From positions 1 to 14,416 of the forward strand of contig DAXETY010000145.1 in assembly GCA_051155755.1 (NCBI GenBank): 14,416 nucleotides of DNA, given 5' to 3'. The position numbers and the translations under genes are program-made. The notes beneath the pieces were generated by a model that saw only the letters and a program-made list of their open reading frames with translations, was not told where the DNA came from and did no database searches. Positions 1 through 6,947 of this stretch are shown here, one piece after another. This stretch comes from DAXETY01 sp051155755 (GTDB lineage: Bacteria; Desulfobacterota; Desulfobacteria; Desulfobacterales; SG8-13). Each line of letters starts with the position of its first letter. Position 1 is the first letter of the stretch.

Positions 1-49
1 CTTTGGCCCGTGAGGACGTGCCGGATGCCGTCATTCGGGCATACGGCGG
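1..49. repeat. Left arm of a 49-bp perfect inverted repeat (fold-back of maeB)
   Basis: These bases are an exact reverse complement of 518-566, which lie inside the malic enzyme gene; the match ends at base 50. A 49-base identity cannot be chance, so the window edge is an inverted second copy of internal maeB sequence, with 468 bases between the arms. The leftward gene reads straight across the junction into this antisense copy and stops at 31-33. A chimeric contig end (as made by multiple displacement amplification or mis-assembly) is the simplest reading; a true local inversion or foldback is the alternative. Confidence 0.97.
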
Positions 50-1632
50 GTCTTGGCCGCTGACCAGCCCTTGCGGCGCCGCAAACGGTAAAGGTGATCG
101 GCAAATTCGTCGAAATGTCCGCTTTCCGGCGGATTAACGATTTCGATGTCGTCCAGCGGGACCCCGCAATCGGCGGCCACGGAACGGATCTGTTCGGAAT
201 CGCCCAGCAAAACCGGGCGGGCGATTTTTTCGCGCTGGACCTGGTTCGCGGCGCGCAGCATGACGGGATGCGCTCCGTCCGGCAATACGATCCGCTTCAG
301 GTCCTGCTTGGCGCAAAACACAATGCGCCGCATGATCTCGCGATCGGGCCCCAGAATGGTTTCCAGCCGCTGCAGATAGCGGGTTCGATCCGGAAGTTCC
401 ACGCCGGCTACGCCACTGTGCACGGCCGCCTCGGCCACGGCCGGCACCACGGTTAACAGAGCCCTGGAGTCCAGGGGCTTGGGAATAATGTATTCCGGCC
501 CGAAACGTGTGGGGCGGCCGCCGTATGCCCGAATGACGGCATCCGGCACGTCCTCACGGGCCAAAGCGGCCAGCGCGTTGACCGCGGCCAGCTTCATGGC
601 TTCATTGATCTGCCGCGCCCGAACATCCAGCGCCCCGCGAAAGATGAACGGAAACCCGAGCACGTTGTTGACCTGATTGGGGTAATCCGATCGACCCGTT
701 GCGACGATGGCGTCGGGCCGAATTTGCTTGGCGGTTTCGTAATCGACTTCCGGATCCGGATTGGCCAGGGCAAAGATGATGGGATTGGCGGCCAAACGCC
801 GCAGGATCGCTGCGCTGAAGGCGCCTTTGACCGAAAGGCCGACAAGGGCATCGATGCCTTCGACGGCTTCGGCCAGGGTACGCCGTTCGGTTTTCGAGGC
901 AAACGCCGCCTTGTAGTCGTTCATCCCCTCCCTGCGTCCCTGGTAGATCACGCCGCGAGAGTCCACGAGAACCAGATTCTCCGGTCGAACCCCGAGTTGC
1001 AGATACATCTTGCCGCATGCCAGCGCCGCAGCCCCGGCACCGTTGATGACCACCTGCAGATCGGCCGGTTTCCGTCCGGTAAGCTCGCAGGCATTGATCA
1101 AGGCCGCCCCGGAAATAATGGCGGTCCCGTGCTGGTCATCGTGAAATACCGGGATCGACATGCGCTTTTTCAGGGTCTCTTCAATGTAAAAACAGTCCGG
1201 AGCCCGGATATCCTCCAGGTTGATCCCGCCAAAAGTCGGTTCCAGACAAGCGACCGTCTCGATGAAAGTGTCCGGATCGTCGGCATCGATCTCCAGGTCG
1301 AAAACATCCAGATCGGCGAACCGCTTAAACAACACGGCCTTGCCTTCCATCACCGGTTTTCCGGCCAGGGGACCGATATTGCCCAGACCGAGCACGGCGC
1401 TGCCGTTGGTGACCACCGCCACCAGGTTTCCCCGGGCGGTGTATTCGAAAGAGCGGAAGGGTTCTGTGTGGATTTTCAGACAGGGCAGCGCCACACCCGG
1501 GGTGTAGGCCAGGCTGAGATCGTGCTGGGTCAGGGTGGGTTTGAGGGGAACGACTTCGATTTTGCCCGGCCGGGGGGCACGGTGATATTCCAGTATTTCG
1601 TCTTCCAGTGGTGGCATCGGCAGATCCTTCAT
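31..1632 (-). CDS. maeB: NADP-dependent malic enzyme, MaeB type, broken in its PTA-like domain
   Basis: The protein is a malic enzyme, which oxidatively decarboxylates malate to pyruvate in the cytosol with NAD(P)+. Residues 1-160 are the malic N-terminal domain, with the catalytic tyrosine (Y43 in AYTPGVA) and lysine (K98 in MEGKAVLFK), and metal ligands E140/D141 and D165 (FHDDQHGT). Residues about 160-400 are the NAD-binding domain with the dinucleotide motif INGAGAAA at 196-203 and the family signature YPNQVNNVLGFPFIFRGALD near 317-336. From about 418 the phosphotransacetylase-like regulatory domain of MaeB begins (AKQDLKRIVLPDGAHPVML), but only about 110 of its usual 300 or more residues are present. 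Complete MaeB proteins are about 750 residues. The last five residues and the stop come from the inverted 49-base segment, so the true C-terminus is not visible. The ATG start agrees with the family; no good Shine-Dalgarno is seen. Confidence 0.93.
   Translation of the reverse strand: MKDLPMPPLEDEILEYHRAPRPGKIEVVPLKPTLTQHDLSLAYTPGVALPCLKIHTEPFRSFEYTARGNLVAVVTNGSAVLGLGNIGPLAGKPVMEGKAVLFKRFADLDVFDLEIDADDPDTFIETVACLEPTFGGINLEDIRAPDCFYIEETLKKRMSIPVFHDDQHGTAIISGAALINACELTGRKPADLQVVINGAGAAALACGKMYLQLGVRPENLVLVDSRGVIYQGRREGMNDYKAAFASKTERRTLAEAVEGIDALVGLSVKGAFSAAILRRLAANPIIFALANPDPEVDYETAKQIRPDAIVATGRSDYPNQVNNVLGFPFIFRGALDVRARQINEAMKLAAVNALAALAREDVPDAVIRAYGGRPTRFGPEYIIPKPLDSRALLTVVPAVAEAAVHSGVAGVELPDRTRYLQRLETILGPDREIMRRIVFCAKQDLKRIVLPDGAHPVMLRAANQVQREKIARPVLLGDSEQIRSVAADCGVPLDDIEIVNPPESGHFDEFADHLYRLRRRKGWSAAKTRRMPE
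518..566. repeat. Right (in-gene) arm of the 49-bp inverted repeat
   Basis: This segment codes, on the minus strand, for about residues 356-372 of the malic enzyme, in the alanine-rich stretch before the linker to the phosphotransacetylase-like domain. The reading frame is continuous and the protein sequence sensible on both sides, so this is the original copy and 1-49 is the displaced one. Confidence 0.95.
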
Positions 1633-1636
1633 TTGT

Positions 1637-1651
1637 GGGCCTGAAAGGCCC
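1637..1651 (-). promoter_or_regulatory. Hairpin immediately upstream of the maeB start codon
   Basis: The sequence GGGCCT-GAA-AGGCCC is a perfect 6-bp stem with a 3-base loop ending only 4 bases before the maeB ATG. It occupies the position of a Shine-Dalgarno sequence, and no other one is evident. It could hide the ribosome-binding region, but a function is inference. Confidence 0.4.
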
Positions 1652-1765
1652 CATATTTCAAACGCGCAGAAAGGAGTCTGCCGGATTGTTACTGAAATAG
1701 CAATCCCGGGTCTAAAATGAGCATTTCAGGCGATATTCATGCCCAATCGAGTTGCCCGGATGGGT

Positions 1766-1975
1766 TTACTTCGGAAGGTCGGAATGCCGGAACACAAGAT
1801 CCGGGTAAATCAGGCCCTGATAACATGCACTGCAGATATAACGATCATCTTCCAGTCGAATCCGTTCGGCGGCGGAACGGAATTTTTCACCGCAACGATC
1901 ACAGGCAATGGTGCCGAAATGTCGCATCATTCCTGCTTTAGGGATGCTGCATTTACTGGAATCGGATGCTGGCAT
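1766..1975 (-). CDS. Small zinc-ribbon protein, function unknown
   Basis: This 69-residue protein has two CxxC pairs about 20 residues apart (CDRCGEKF and YICSACYQGL), the pattern of a single treble-clef or zinc-ribbon fold binding one structural zinc. The linker is charged (RIRLEDDR), as in small nucleic-acid- or protein-binding zinc ribbons. An in-frame TTG at 1981 is possible. I prefer the ATG at 1975 because the purine run AAAGGGGG lies 9 bases upstream of it and only 3 from the TTG. It is on the same strand as maeB, 133 bases upstream, so co-transcription is possible but not shown. I do not recognise a named family, and no reaction can be assigned. Confidence 0.7.
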   Translation of the reverse strand: MPASDSSKCSIPKAGMMRHFGTIACDRCGEKFRSAAERIRLEDDRYICSACYQGLIYPDLVFRHSDLPK

Positions 1976-2035
1976 GTTCAAGTACCCCCTTTGTTGGCTG
2001 AAATGAAATTATGAAGTTATTGAATTGGCAGCCGT

Positions 2036-2057
2036 CGCCTCGGGTTTTTCCCAAGCG
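2036..2057 (-). promoter_or_regulatory. Leader hairpin upstream of the zinc-ribbon gene
   Basis: Read on the minus strand, CGCTTGGG-AAAAA-CCCGAGGCG folds into an 8-bp stem (one bulged G, one G-U pair) with an A5 loop, about 60 bases upstream of the zinc-ribbon start. There is no U-tract on its 3' side, so it is not a standard terminator. A role in the leader RNA is possible but unproven. Confidence 0.3.
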
Positions 2058-2214
2058 CTGGTAACCGAAGGGTTGTATCGTTTTTGATCTATGCTACATG
2101 ACATGCAAAAACCGCGCCCCGGCGCCCATGGTTATTTATATTAGTATGATTTCAATCGATTATAAAAAAATCAACCTGGATGCGGGTGGAGTGAAATCAG
2201 TAAAAATGACATTT

Positions 2215-2244
2215 TTGAAAAGTAAAACCCGGTCTTTTTACAAT
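2215..2244 (+). promoter_or_regulatory. Candidate sigma70-type promoter for the 2472 gene
   Basis: TTGAAA and TACAAT, each one base off consensus, are separated by 18 bases in a locally AT-rich stretch. The predicted start near 2251 would give a leader of about 220 bases before the repeat-protein gene. Confidence 0.45.
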
Positions 2245-2471
2245 TTTGTCATAACCTGGGTGGAAATCTGACGCCCTGAGAAAAGGACCGCTTCGATGGA
2301 CACCAAGTAGTAATGCGCAATCCAAAATGAGTATTTCTACGGCTTGCCAAATGCACAAAGATCGACTACATAAATCGGCAGCATTCGATTCACCGCCCTT
2401 GAGGGGCCTGTGCAGCGCATCGTACGGAAACATTCGAGTTTCCCGACAAACCGAACGATCAACGACGGCTT

Positions 2472-2780
2472 ATGATCTTGAGGATGTATACGACGTTCTA
2501 CGATTCCGCGGCGAGTCGGCAGTTTCCGCTTTTTGAGATTCGGGACGGAAAACTCTTTACCACCGAATACCACCCGATGGGATACACCGGCCTTCCCTGG
2601 TATGAGATTCGCGGCAATTGGATTTATACCACCGAATACCACCCTGACGGCGCCCAGAATTCGCCCTGGTATGAAATCCGGAATGAGCAGGTCTTCACTA
2701 CGGCATCCCATCCCAAGGGTGCTCTCAAACATCCCTTTTATGAAATCCGCGCGGAAACCGAGCACTACGGTGCGCAATAA
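2472..2780 (+). CDS. Small tandem-repeat protein with 23-residue beta-type repeats
   Basis: This 102-residue protein has no signal peptide or membrane segment. It consists mostly of a 23-residue unit with consensus [FY]EIR-x3-[LIV][FY]TT-x2-HP-x-G-x5-P[WF]. The anchor [FY]EIR falls at residues 21, 44, 67 and 90, an exact 23-residue period, with the fourth copy only started. The short alternating strands and conserved G/P turns suggest an all-beta closed fold, such as a small propeller- or flower-like ring, in which the N-terminal TTFYD and the last EIR strand might complete each other. I do not recognise a named family and assign no function. The start is the first ATG in frame after a stop at 2400-2402; the ATG at 2484 is an alternative. 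No clear ribosome-binding site precedes either. The antisense frame across it is probably a shadow of the repeats. Confidence 0.75.
   Translation: MILRMYTTFYDSAASRQFPLFEIRDGKLFTTEYHPMGYTGLPWYEIRGNWIYTTEYHPDGAQNSPWYEIRNEQVFTTASHPKGALKHPFYEIRAETEHYGAQ
2532..2750 (+). repeat. 69-bp in-frame tandem repeat array
   Basis: Units begin at 2532, 2601, 2670 and 2739 (partial). The 18 bases at 2558-2575 recur identically at 2627-2644, exactly 69 bases later; the third unit has diverged. This suggests fairly recent duplication of a 23-codon unit, or strong constraint on it. Confidence 0.85.
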
Positions 2781-2917
2781 CCCTCCTCCCCGCCGGGACG
2801 CGCTTCCGGGATCCTAAAGCGTTTCAAATATTTCAAAACGGCTTCTTTTCTTGTATCTGAGGCAACCTCGACAATCGCTCAATTTAGAAGGAGATTCAAA
2901 TACCGGCCGTTTTTCCT

Positions 2918-2946
2918 TTGCGATCGAACCGACCATCCTCTATACT
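2918..2946 (+). promoter_or_regulatory. Sigma70-type promoter of acpH
   Basis: TTGCGA, a 17-base spacer and TATACT form a good sigma70-like promoter. Its predicted start near 2953 leaves a leader of about 30 bases to the ATG at 2984. It also argues against the in-frame TTG at 2918, which would put the -35 box inside the coding sequence. Confidence 0.55.
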
Positions 2947-2983
2947 GTTCCGAAAGTGGAGCGTTTCGAAATTTGGCCGTATT

Positions 2984-3586
2984 ATGAACTATCTCGCACA
3001 TGCCTATCTGGCCGACATCGATGATGATTTCATGCTCGGCAGTTTCATCGGCGACTTCGTCAAAGGAAACCTCAGCGACCGATTCTCCCGAGACATCAAA
3101 GCCGGCATCGCTTTTCATCGCAAAATCGACGGTTTTGCCGATGCCCATGAAAGAAGCCGGTTCAGCCGGAATATATTCCTCGAACATCGCCGACGATATG
3201 CCGGCATCATCCTGGACGTCTGCTACGACCACTTTCTCTCCAAACACTGGCGTCAATACGCGGATTGTCCATTGCCGGATTTCATTGACCGCATATACCG
3301 GGTGCTCGATGTCCGCGAGGCCGTTCTTCCCTTGCGTCTGAGAGCGGTCATTCCCCGCATGCGCCGGGAAAACTGGCTGGCCTGCTATGACACTCTGGAC
3401 GGAGTCCAACTGACGCTGAAGCGGATCTCCAGGCGCCTGCGCAACAAGGAGGCCCTGGATGGCGCCATGGAAGACATTCTGCGGGATTATGGGGAATTGG
3501 AAAAAAATTTTTTCGTTTTTTTCCAGGACCTGACCGTTTACGCCGAGGCTTGCATCCCGCGCAGGATGCGCCGGCCGTCAGCCTGA
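2984..3586 (+). CDS. acpH: Acyl-carrier-protein phosphodiesterase (AcpH family)
   Basis: The product is a 200-residue cytosolic protein of the ACP phosphodiesterase family (formerly DUF479), close in length to E. coli AcpH at about 193. The family removes 4'-phosphopantetheine from holo-ACP to give apo-ACP, and uses a divergent metal-dependent HD-type fold. The N-terminus MNYLAHAYLA is typical. Likely metal or catalytic residues lie in GSFIGDFVKG (D24), HRKIDGFADAH (H45, D49, H55) and DVCYDHFLSKHW (D78, D82, H83). The C-terminus is basic (RRMRRPSA). The frame is open upstream to 2918, but the family start and the promoter both favour ATG 2984. The Shine-Dalgarno is weak. Near the 3' end, long A and T runs encode KNFFVFF. 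Confidence 0.85.
   Translation: MNYLAHAYLADIDDDFMLGSFIGDFVKGNLSDRFSRDIKAGIAFHRKIDGFADAHERSRFSRNIFLEHRRRYAGIILDVCYDHFLSKHWRQYADCPLPDFIDRIYRVLDVREAVLPLRLRAVIPRMRRENWLACYDTLDGVQLTLKRISRRLRNKEALDGAMEDILRDYGELEKNFFVFFQDLTVYAEACIPRRMRRPSA
3499..3524 (+). repeat. Homopolymer-rich inverted repeat inside acpH
   Basis: GGAAAAAAA at 3499-3507 pairs perfectly with TTTTTTTCC at 3516-3524, with six T and CG between. An A7T6 run is unusual in this otherwise GC-rich gene. It encodes KNFFVFF near the protein's C-terminus and would be prone to replication or sequencing slippage. Confidence 0.6.
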
Positions 3587-3671
3587 AGCGAGTTTCCCTT
3601 TTAAAGCAGCCGCAATGATTGATGGGAAGCAGTGAACTGAGCGCGGAATCGGATCGGATCGAACGAAGACA

Positions 3672-6191
3672 ATGCGAACGCTGACCTCTGTTTTCTTTCT
3701 CAGCCTGCTGCTTTGCAGCCCCGCGGAAGGGCTGATGCAATATGAAGGAGCCGGTTTCTTTCTCTACTATCCGGAAGAAGAGGCCGTCGTCGCCGAGCGG
3801 CTCCAAAAAGCCTATCCGCAAATCAGGGCGTTTCTGAATTCCAAGGGCCTGAAAGTTCCGCAACCCCTTCACGTGATTCTGGATGCCTCCCGCGATTCGC
3901 CCGATGTGCGGGTTCACCTGATCCCCCACCTGGAAATCCGGATCCCGTTGCGGCCTCCCGGCGTATTGGAAGAAGGATATCTGGCGGCCGATCCCTGGCG
4001 TTATTTTCTGTTTAAAGGACTTTGCCTGCATGGCATCTACAACTTGCGGGCCGGATCGATCGAGTACCTGCATACCGCATTCGGTAAGATCATCTCACCG
4101 AACGCGATCCTGCCGCCCTGGGTGGAAGAGGGCATCTGTGGTCTGCTGTATGCCAACTTCTCCGGCAGTCCCCTTCAGGACCCCATCGAAAAAGCCGTAT
4201 TGCGGGCCTCTCCGCCGCCCGATCTGGAGATCATCAGCAACCACCCGGAGATTTGGCCCGGTCCTTATGCCGGACGAATCTACGGCAAACCATTTCTGGC
4301 CTGGCTCGAAACCAATTACGGCTGGCAGGCCATTCTAACGTTCCTGAAACTCCACGGCGGCAGCCTGATCCCCATCGAGATCACAACCAAAGCCCGGGAG
4401 GCATTCGGCAAGTCCGGCGCAGCACTCTGGCAGGATTTCCAGCGTCGATTTCAACACCCGATCGAAGACCGTCCGGGCAAATTGATGGTGGGACACTGGG
4501 CGGAACCGCCGGTTTACTGGAACCGATTTGGTGTCTTTCCGGGAAAACAAAGATTGGCACACCGCGGTCGTTATGGCTTTGTGGAGTCGGACGGCACCAC
4601 CTGGGTCTCCGAATACGAACCGGAAACCGGCAAGGTGGATCTTTACCGCTACGAGTTCGGCGTTTCACTGGCGCAGGATTCCAGCCATATCTGGGACCCG
4701 GGACCCGGCCGGGTGGCGGTAACCCGTAGGGGGCGAATGCCCCTGCTGGTGGTTTTCGATGAAGACGGCCAGGGCGGATTCCGCCGGAACGAGCAAAATC
4801 AGCGGCAGATCGAAGTCCCTGCCGGTGTCGTTCAGTGCTCCGGTCCGGTGCGGGATCCGAACGGACGGATCGCCGTGGCGGCAAACATTGACGGGAACTG
4901 GGATATCTGGGTGTTTGACGGCAAGTGGTTCCGGATCACCGACTTGCCGTCCATTGAAATGGATCCGTGGTGGCAGGGTGACGCCCTGGTGTTTTCATCC
5001 AATCGCTCGGGTACGTTTCAGATTTACGATTCCAACTGGACCGCACTTACCGAAGAGCCGCACGGTGCGGTACTGCCGCGGCAAAAGCAGTTTCTTGCGC
5101 TGAATGCCAGCGGCTGGCAGCGCGCCGTTTATGCAGCTGATAACGCAAGTCCTGAGGAGATCTCTTCCCGGCCGTCGGAAACACCGGCGACGATCTCCGA
5201 AATGCCGAATATCCCGGGATCGGTCGACTACAATCCGTTACAGAGCCTGTGGCCAAACTACATTCGACCGGATGTGTTTGCCGCGGTTTCGGATTTTCAG
5301 ATCGGATTGGCCACCAGCAGCCGGGATGTCAGCGGTAATCACCAGCTCAATGCCGCCCTGCGGTACACTTTTGACGACGATTTTTTCGCCCTCCGCCTCG
5401 GATACCAGTATCGCTCCATCGGTACCCGCTTTCTGCGATATCCGCTTTCTTACACTACCGAAATCGATCAGGAGGTCGACGAAGAGCGCAATGAAATTCA
5501 TCTCTTCTGGCAGCCGAACCAGATCGACGGGCTGGTCGTTACAATGATCGGCCGGACCTTCGAACCGCTGGAAGGCGAAGGACCCCGGGAAGATGAACTG
5601 GTCGGCGATATCACGTATGGCAAATCGTTGGGTCCCATCCGTGCCGTCGCGGTGCTGGAAGTGTTCTCGGAAGACCGCCAGGCGCTTTCCGGCTCGCTGG
5701 AAGCCCTTTTCGGCGATCGAATCATTACCGCGGCGCGGCTGATGGCAGGACGCACCTGGGGCGATCCCGTGCTGGGTCACAACACCTTTCGCATTGGGGG
5801 CAGCGTCTATGAGGGATATTTTACCGAACGGCCCAGTCACCTCTTCCCGGTGCGAGGATTTCCCTCGAATCTGATCGAGGCCGAAAAGGCGGCCGCAGCC
5901 GGACTGGAAGTCCTTTTTCCGTTGGCGAATCTTCAATACGGCTACCAGTCGCTGCCCCTGTTTCTCCATCGCTTGCGACTGGGGCCCTTTGTCGATGCCG
6001 GTTTTGCCGGCGACAGGTTTCGATCCGACGAGCTGGTGGTGGGCGCCGGTATTGGATTGGTCACGTCTCTGGAGATCGCCTGGGGAAATCTCTCGGCCTT
6101 TCGCATCGGTGTGGCCTGGCCGCTGAAGCAACCCGATTTTCTGGACGAAGACGGACCGGTTTTCGTGTTTCAACTCGGACGCCCGCTGTAG
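3672..6191 (+). CDS. Exported pseudo-gluzincin / TolB-like propeller / outer-membrane barrel protein
   Basis: This 839-residue protein has an N-terminal signal peptide (residues 1-20, hydrophobic core FFLSLLL). Residues about 25-260 resemble the peptidase-MA (gluzincin) domain found in front of WD40/TolB-like propellers. The downstream glutamate motif is kept (PPWVEEG at 148-154), but the zinc-binding HExxH is replaced by KGLCL (K115-L119), so it is probably not a protease. Residues about 270-500 resemble a TolB-type propeller, with a clear blade near 431-448 (DPWWQGDALVFSSNRSG). Residues about 515-839 show alternating amphipathic strands and late motifs (RGFPSNLIEAEKAAAAGLEV, GPFVDAGFAGD) typical of an Omp85/surface-antigen-like barrel; the C-terminus ends in leucine rather than aromatic. 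It probably sits in the outer membrane facing the periplasm. A secretion or assembly role is inference. It lies 85 bases after acpH, with only a weak ribosome site (GAAGAC). Confidence 0.8.
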   Translation: MRTLTSVFFLSLLLCSPAEGLMQYEGAGFFLYYPEEEAVVAERLQKAYPQIRAFLNSKGLKVPQPLHVILDASRDSPDVRVHLIPHLEIRIPLRPPGVLEEGYLAADPWRYFLFKGLCLHGIYNLRAGSIEYLHTAFGKIISPNAILPPWVEEGICGLLYANFSGSPLQDPIEKAVLRASPPPDLEIISNHPEIWPGPYAGRIYGKPFLAWLETNYGWQAILTFLKLHGGSLIPIEITTKAREAFGKSGAALWQDFQRRFQHPIEDRPGKLMVGHWAEPPVYWNRFGVFPGKQRLAHRGRYGFVESDGTTWVSEYEPETGKVDLYRYEFGVSLAQDSSHIWDPGPGRVAVTRRGRMPLLVVFDEDGQGGFRRNEQNQRQIEVPAGVVQCSGPVRDPNGRIAVAANIDGNWDIWVFDGKWFRITDLPSIEMDPWWQGDALVFSSNRSGTFQIYDSNWTALTEEPHGAVLPRQKQFLALNASGWQRAVYAADNASPEEISSRPSETPATISEMPNIPGSVDYNPLQSLWPNYIRPDVFAAVSDFQIGLATSSRDVSGNHQLNAALRYTFDDDFFALRLGYQYRSIGTRFLRYPLSYTTEIDQEVDEERNEIHLFWQPNQIDGLVVTMIGRTFEPLEGEGPREDELVGDITYGKSLGPIRAVAVLEVFSEDRQALSGSLEALFGDRIITAARLMAGRTWGDPVLGHNTFRIGGSVYEGYFTERPSHLFPVRGFPSNLIEAEKAAAAGLEVLFPLANLQYGYQSLPLFLHRLRLGPFVDAGFAGDRFRSDELVVGAGIGLVTSLEIAWGNLSAFRIGVAWPLKQPDFLDEDGPVFVFQLGRPL

Positions 6192-6197
6192 TCAACA

Positions 6198-6215
6198 GAA
6201 GCACTTTTGTGCTTC
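6198..6215 (+). terminator. Hairpin just after the barrel-protein stop codon
   Basis: GAAGCAC-TTTT-GTGCTTC is a perfect 7-bp stem with a 4-base loop, starting 6 bases after the TAG stop. There is no T-tract after it, so it may be a weak terminator or an RNA-stabilising 3' end. Confidence 0.4.
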
Positions 6216-6298
6216 CATGTTGAACTTGCAGTAGCACCCGGTTTGGGCTAAGAATCGAGCCCGTTTCACCGTCGCCCCAGGTCGTTTTGCCAATAGAA

Positions 6299-6327
6299 AA
6301 CCGGATCCCGCATTGCGAAATCCGGTT
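6299..6327 (-). terminator. Candidate terminator of the RHH-PilZ gene
   Basis: AACCGGAT and ATCCGGTT form a perfect 8-bp stem with a 13-base loop, in the 247-base space between convergent genes. On the minus strand the stem runs into TTTTC, a short U-tract. It is about 110 bases past the RHH-PilZ stop. Confidence 0.35.
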
Positions 6328-6438
6328 GATGAGAAAACGGCACCGGTCCCACCCATCCAGCGGCACCACGGCTTCCGGCAGCCGTACAGCGCCGGCGGGC
6401 CCCTTATTCCCGCCAAGGTGAAAACGGCGGATGGACGG

Positions 6439-6939
6439 TCAGATCAGGTAATTCTTTAATTTTTCCAGGTCCGCTTCGTCGGGTTCATTGAGAACCGCAC
6501 CGACCTGGATTTCACCGTCCACTTCCACCATACGGCGTGCATCGCACTCGAACGCAAGTTCCTCTCCGGTCTGCGGCAGCCGGAAAGAGAGGTGAAACCG
6601 GTCCAGGTCGCGCATAAACGCTTCCTTGATCCGGGAGCCTTTGGGGTAGGTGACAAACACACCACCCATGGCGATGTCCGTGACCACACAGGGGAAGGAC
6701 TCGGTGTGGCCGTTGGTTTGGATACTGCTGGTGGCCGGCAACGTGATCTTGCTGCGCTGATGATTGCGGCGATCGGATCCGGTCTCGTGCGGCAGCAGAT
6801 AACGCTGTTCTTCAAGATAATCGAGGATAATCTTGTCCAGCAGCGATGCAACCGTGCGGCGTTCTTTCTTGGCGGCCCGCTTTAGTGCTTCACGCACTAA
6901 AATACTCATCCGAATGCTGTATACGATGTCCTTTTTCAT
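6439..6939 (-). CDS. Ribbon-helix-helix / PilZ fusion protein (putative c-di-GMP-responsive regulator)
   Basis: Residues 1-45 of this 166-residue protein fit a ribbon-helix-helix DNA-binding domain: a short strand (KDIVYSIRMSI), helix A (VREALKRAAKKE) and helix B (TVASLLDKIILDYLEEQ). Residues about 55-160 are a PilZ domain. Its switch motif RxxxR is present (R58-R62, preceded by R57). The second motif reads DIAMGG at 88-93, so the usual serine of [D/N]xSxxG is alanine. PilZ domains commonly bind cyclic di-GMP; RHH domains bind operators as dimers. A c-di-GMP-switched repressor or activator is a reasonable inference, weakened by the Ser-to-Ala change. M11 could also be a start, but that would remove the DNA-binding strand. 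The near-consensus promoter ends 8 bases before the ATG, so the message would be almost leaderless. It is divergent from the AcuI-like gene. Confidence 0.85.
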   Translation of the reverse strand: MKKDIVYSIRMSILVREALKRAAKKERRTVASLLDKIILDYLEEQRYLLPHETGSDRRNHQRSKITLPATSSIQTNGHTESFPCVVTDIAMGGVFVTYPKGSRIKEAFMRDLDRFHLSFRLPQTGEELAFECDARRMVEVDGEIQVGAVLNEPDEADLEKLKNYLI

Positions 6940-6947
6940 AATGTACT

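Larger units (their letters stand above)
1976..2471. other. AT-rich divergent intergenic region
   Basis: About 500 bases separate the leftward zinc-ribbon gene from the rightward repeat-protein gene. The block 2120-2250 is much richer in A and T than its surroundings and contains a candidate rightward promoter (2215-2244). Near 2036-2057 a hairpin lies in the leader of the zinc-ribbon gene. The short open frames here carry no recognisable protein sequence. I see no tRNA or convincing small RNA, although the roughly 220-base leader before 2472 could hold one. Confidence 0.6.

Noticed and set aside
724..1644. Long rightward open frame (306 codons) opposite maeB
   Set aside because: It is fully antisense to a gene with clear catalytic motifs, has no recognisable domain, and arises from GC-rich codon use.
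2532..2750. CRISPR array
   Set aside because: The 69-base periodicity is in-frame coding repetition without separate spacers.
2337..2777. Leftward 146-codon frame opposite the repeat protein
   Set aside because: Its repeat-like segments are only the mirror of the 69-base units. The rightward frame has a cleaner 23-residue consensus and a promoter.
3348..4073. Leftward 241-codon frame across the end of acpH and the start of the barrel protein
   Set aside because: It is antisense to two genes with recognisable motifs, and its own translation resembles nothing.
3672..6191. Active metalloprotease
   Set aside because: The HExxH site is replaced by KGLCL, so zinc binding and catalysis are unlikely.
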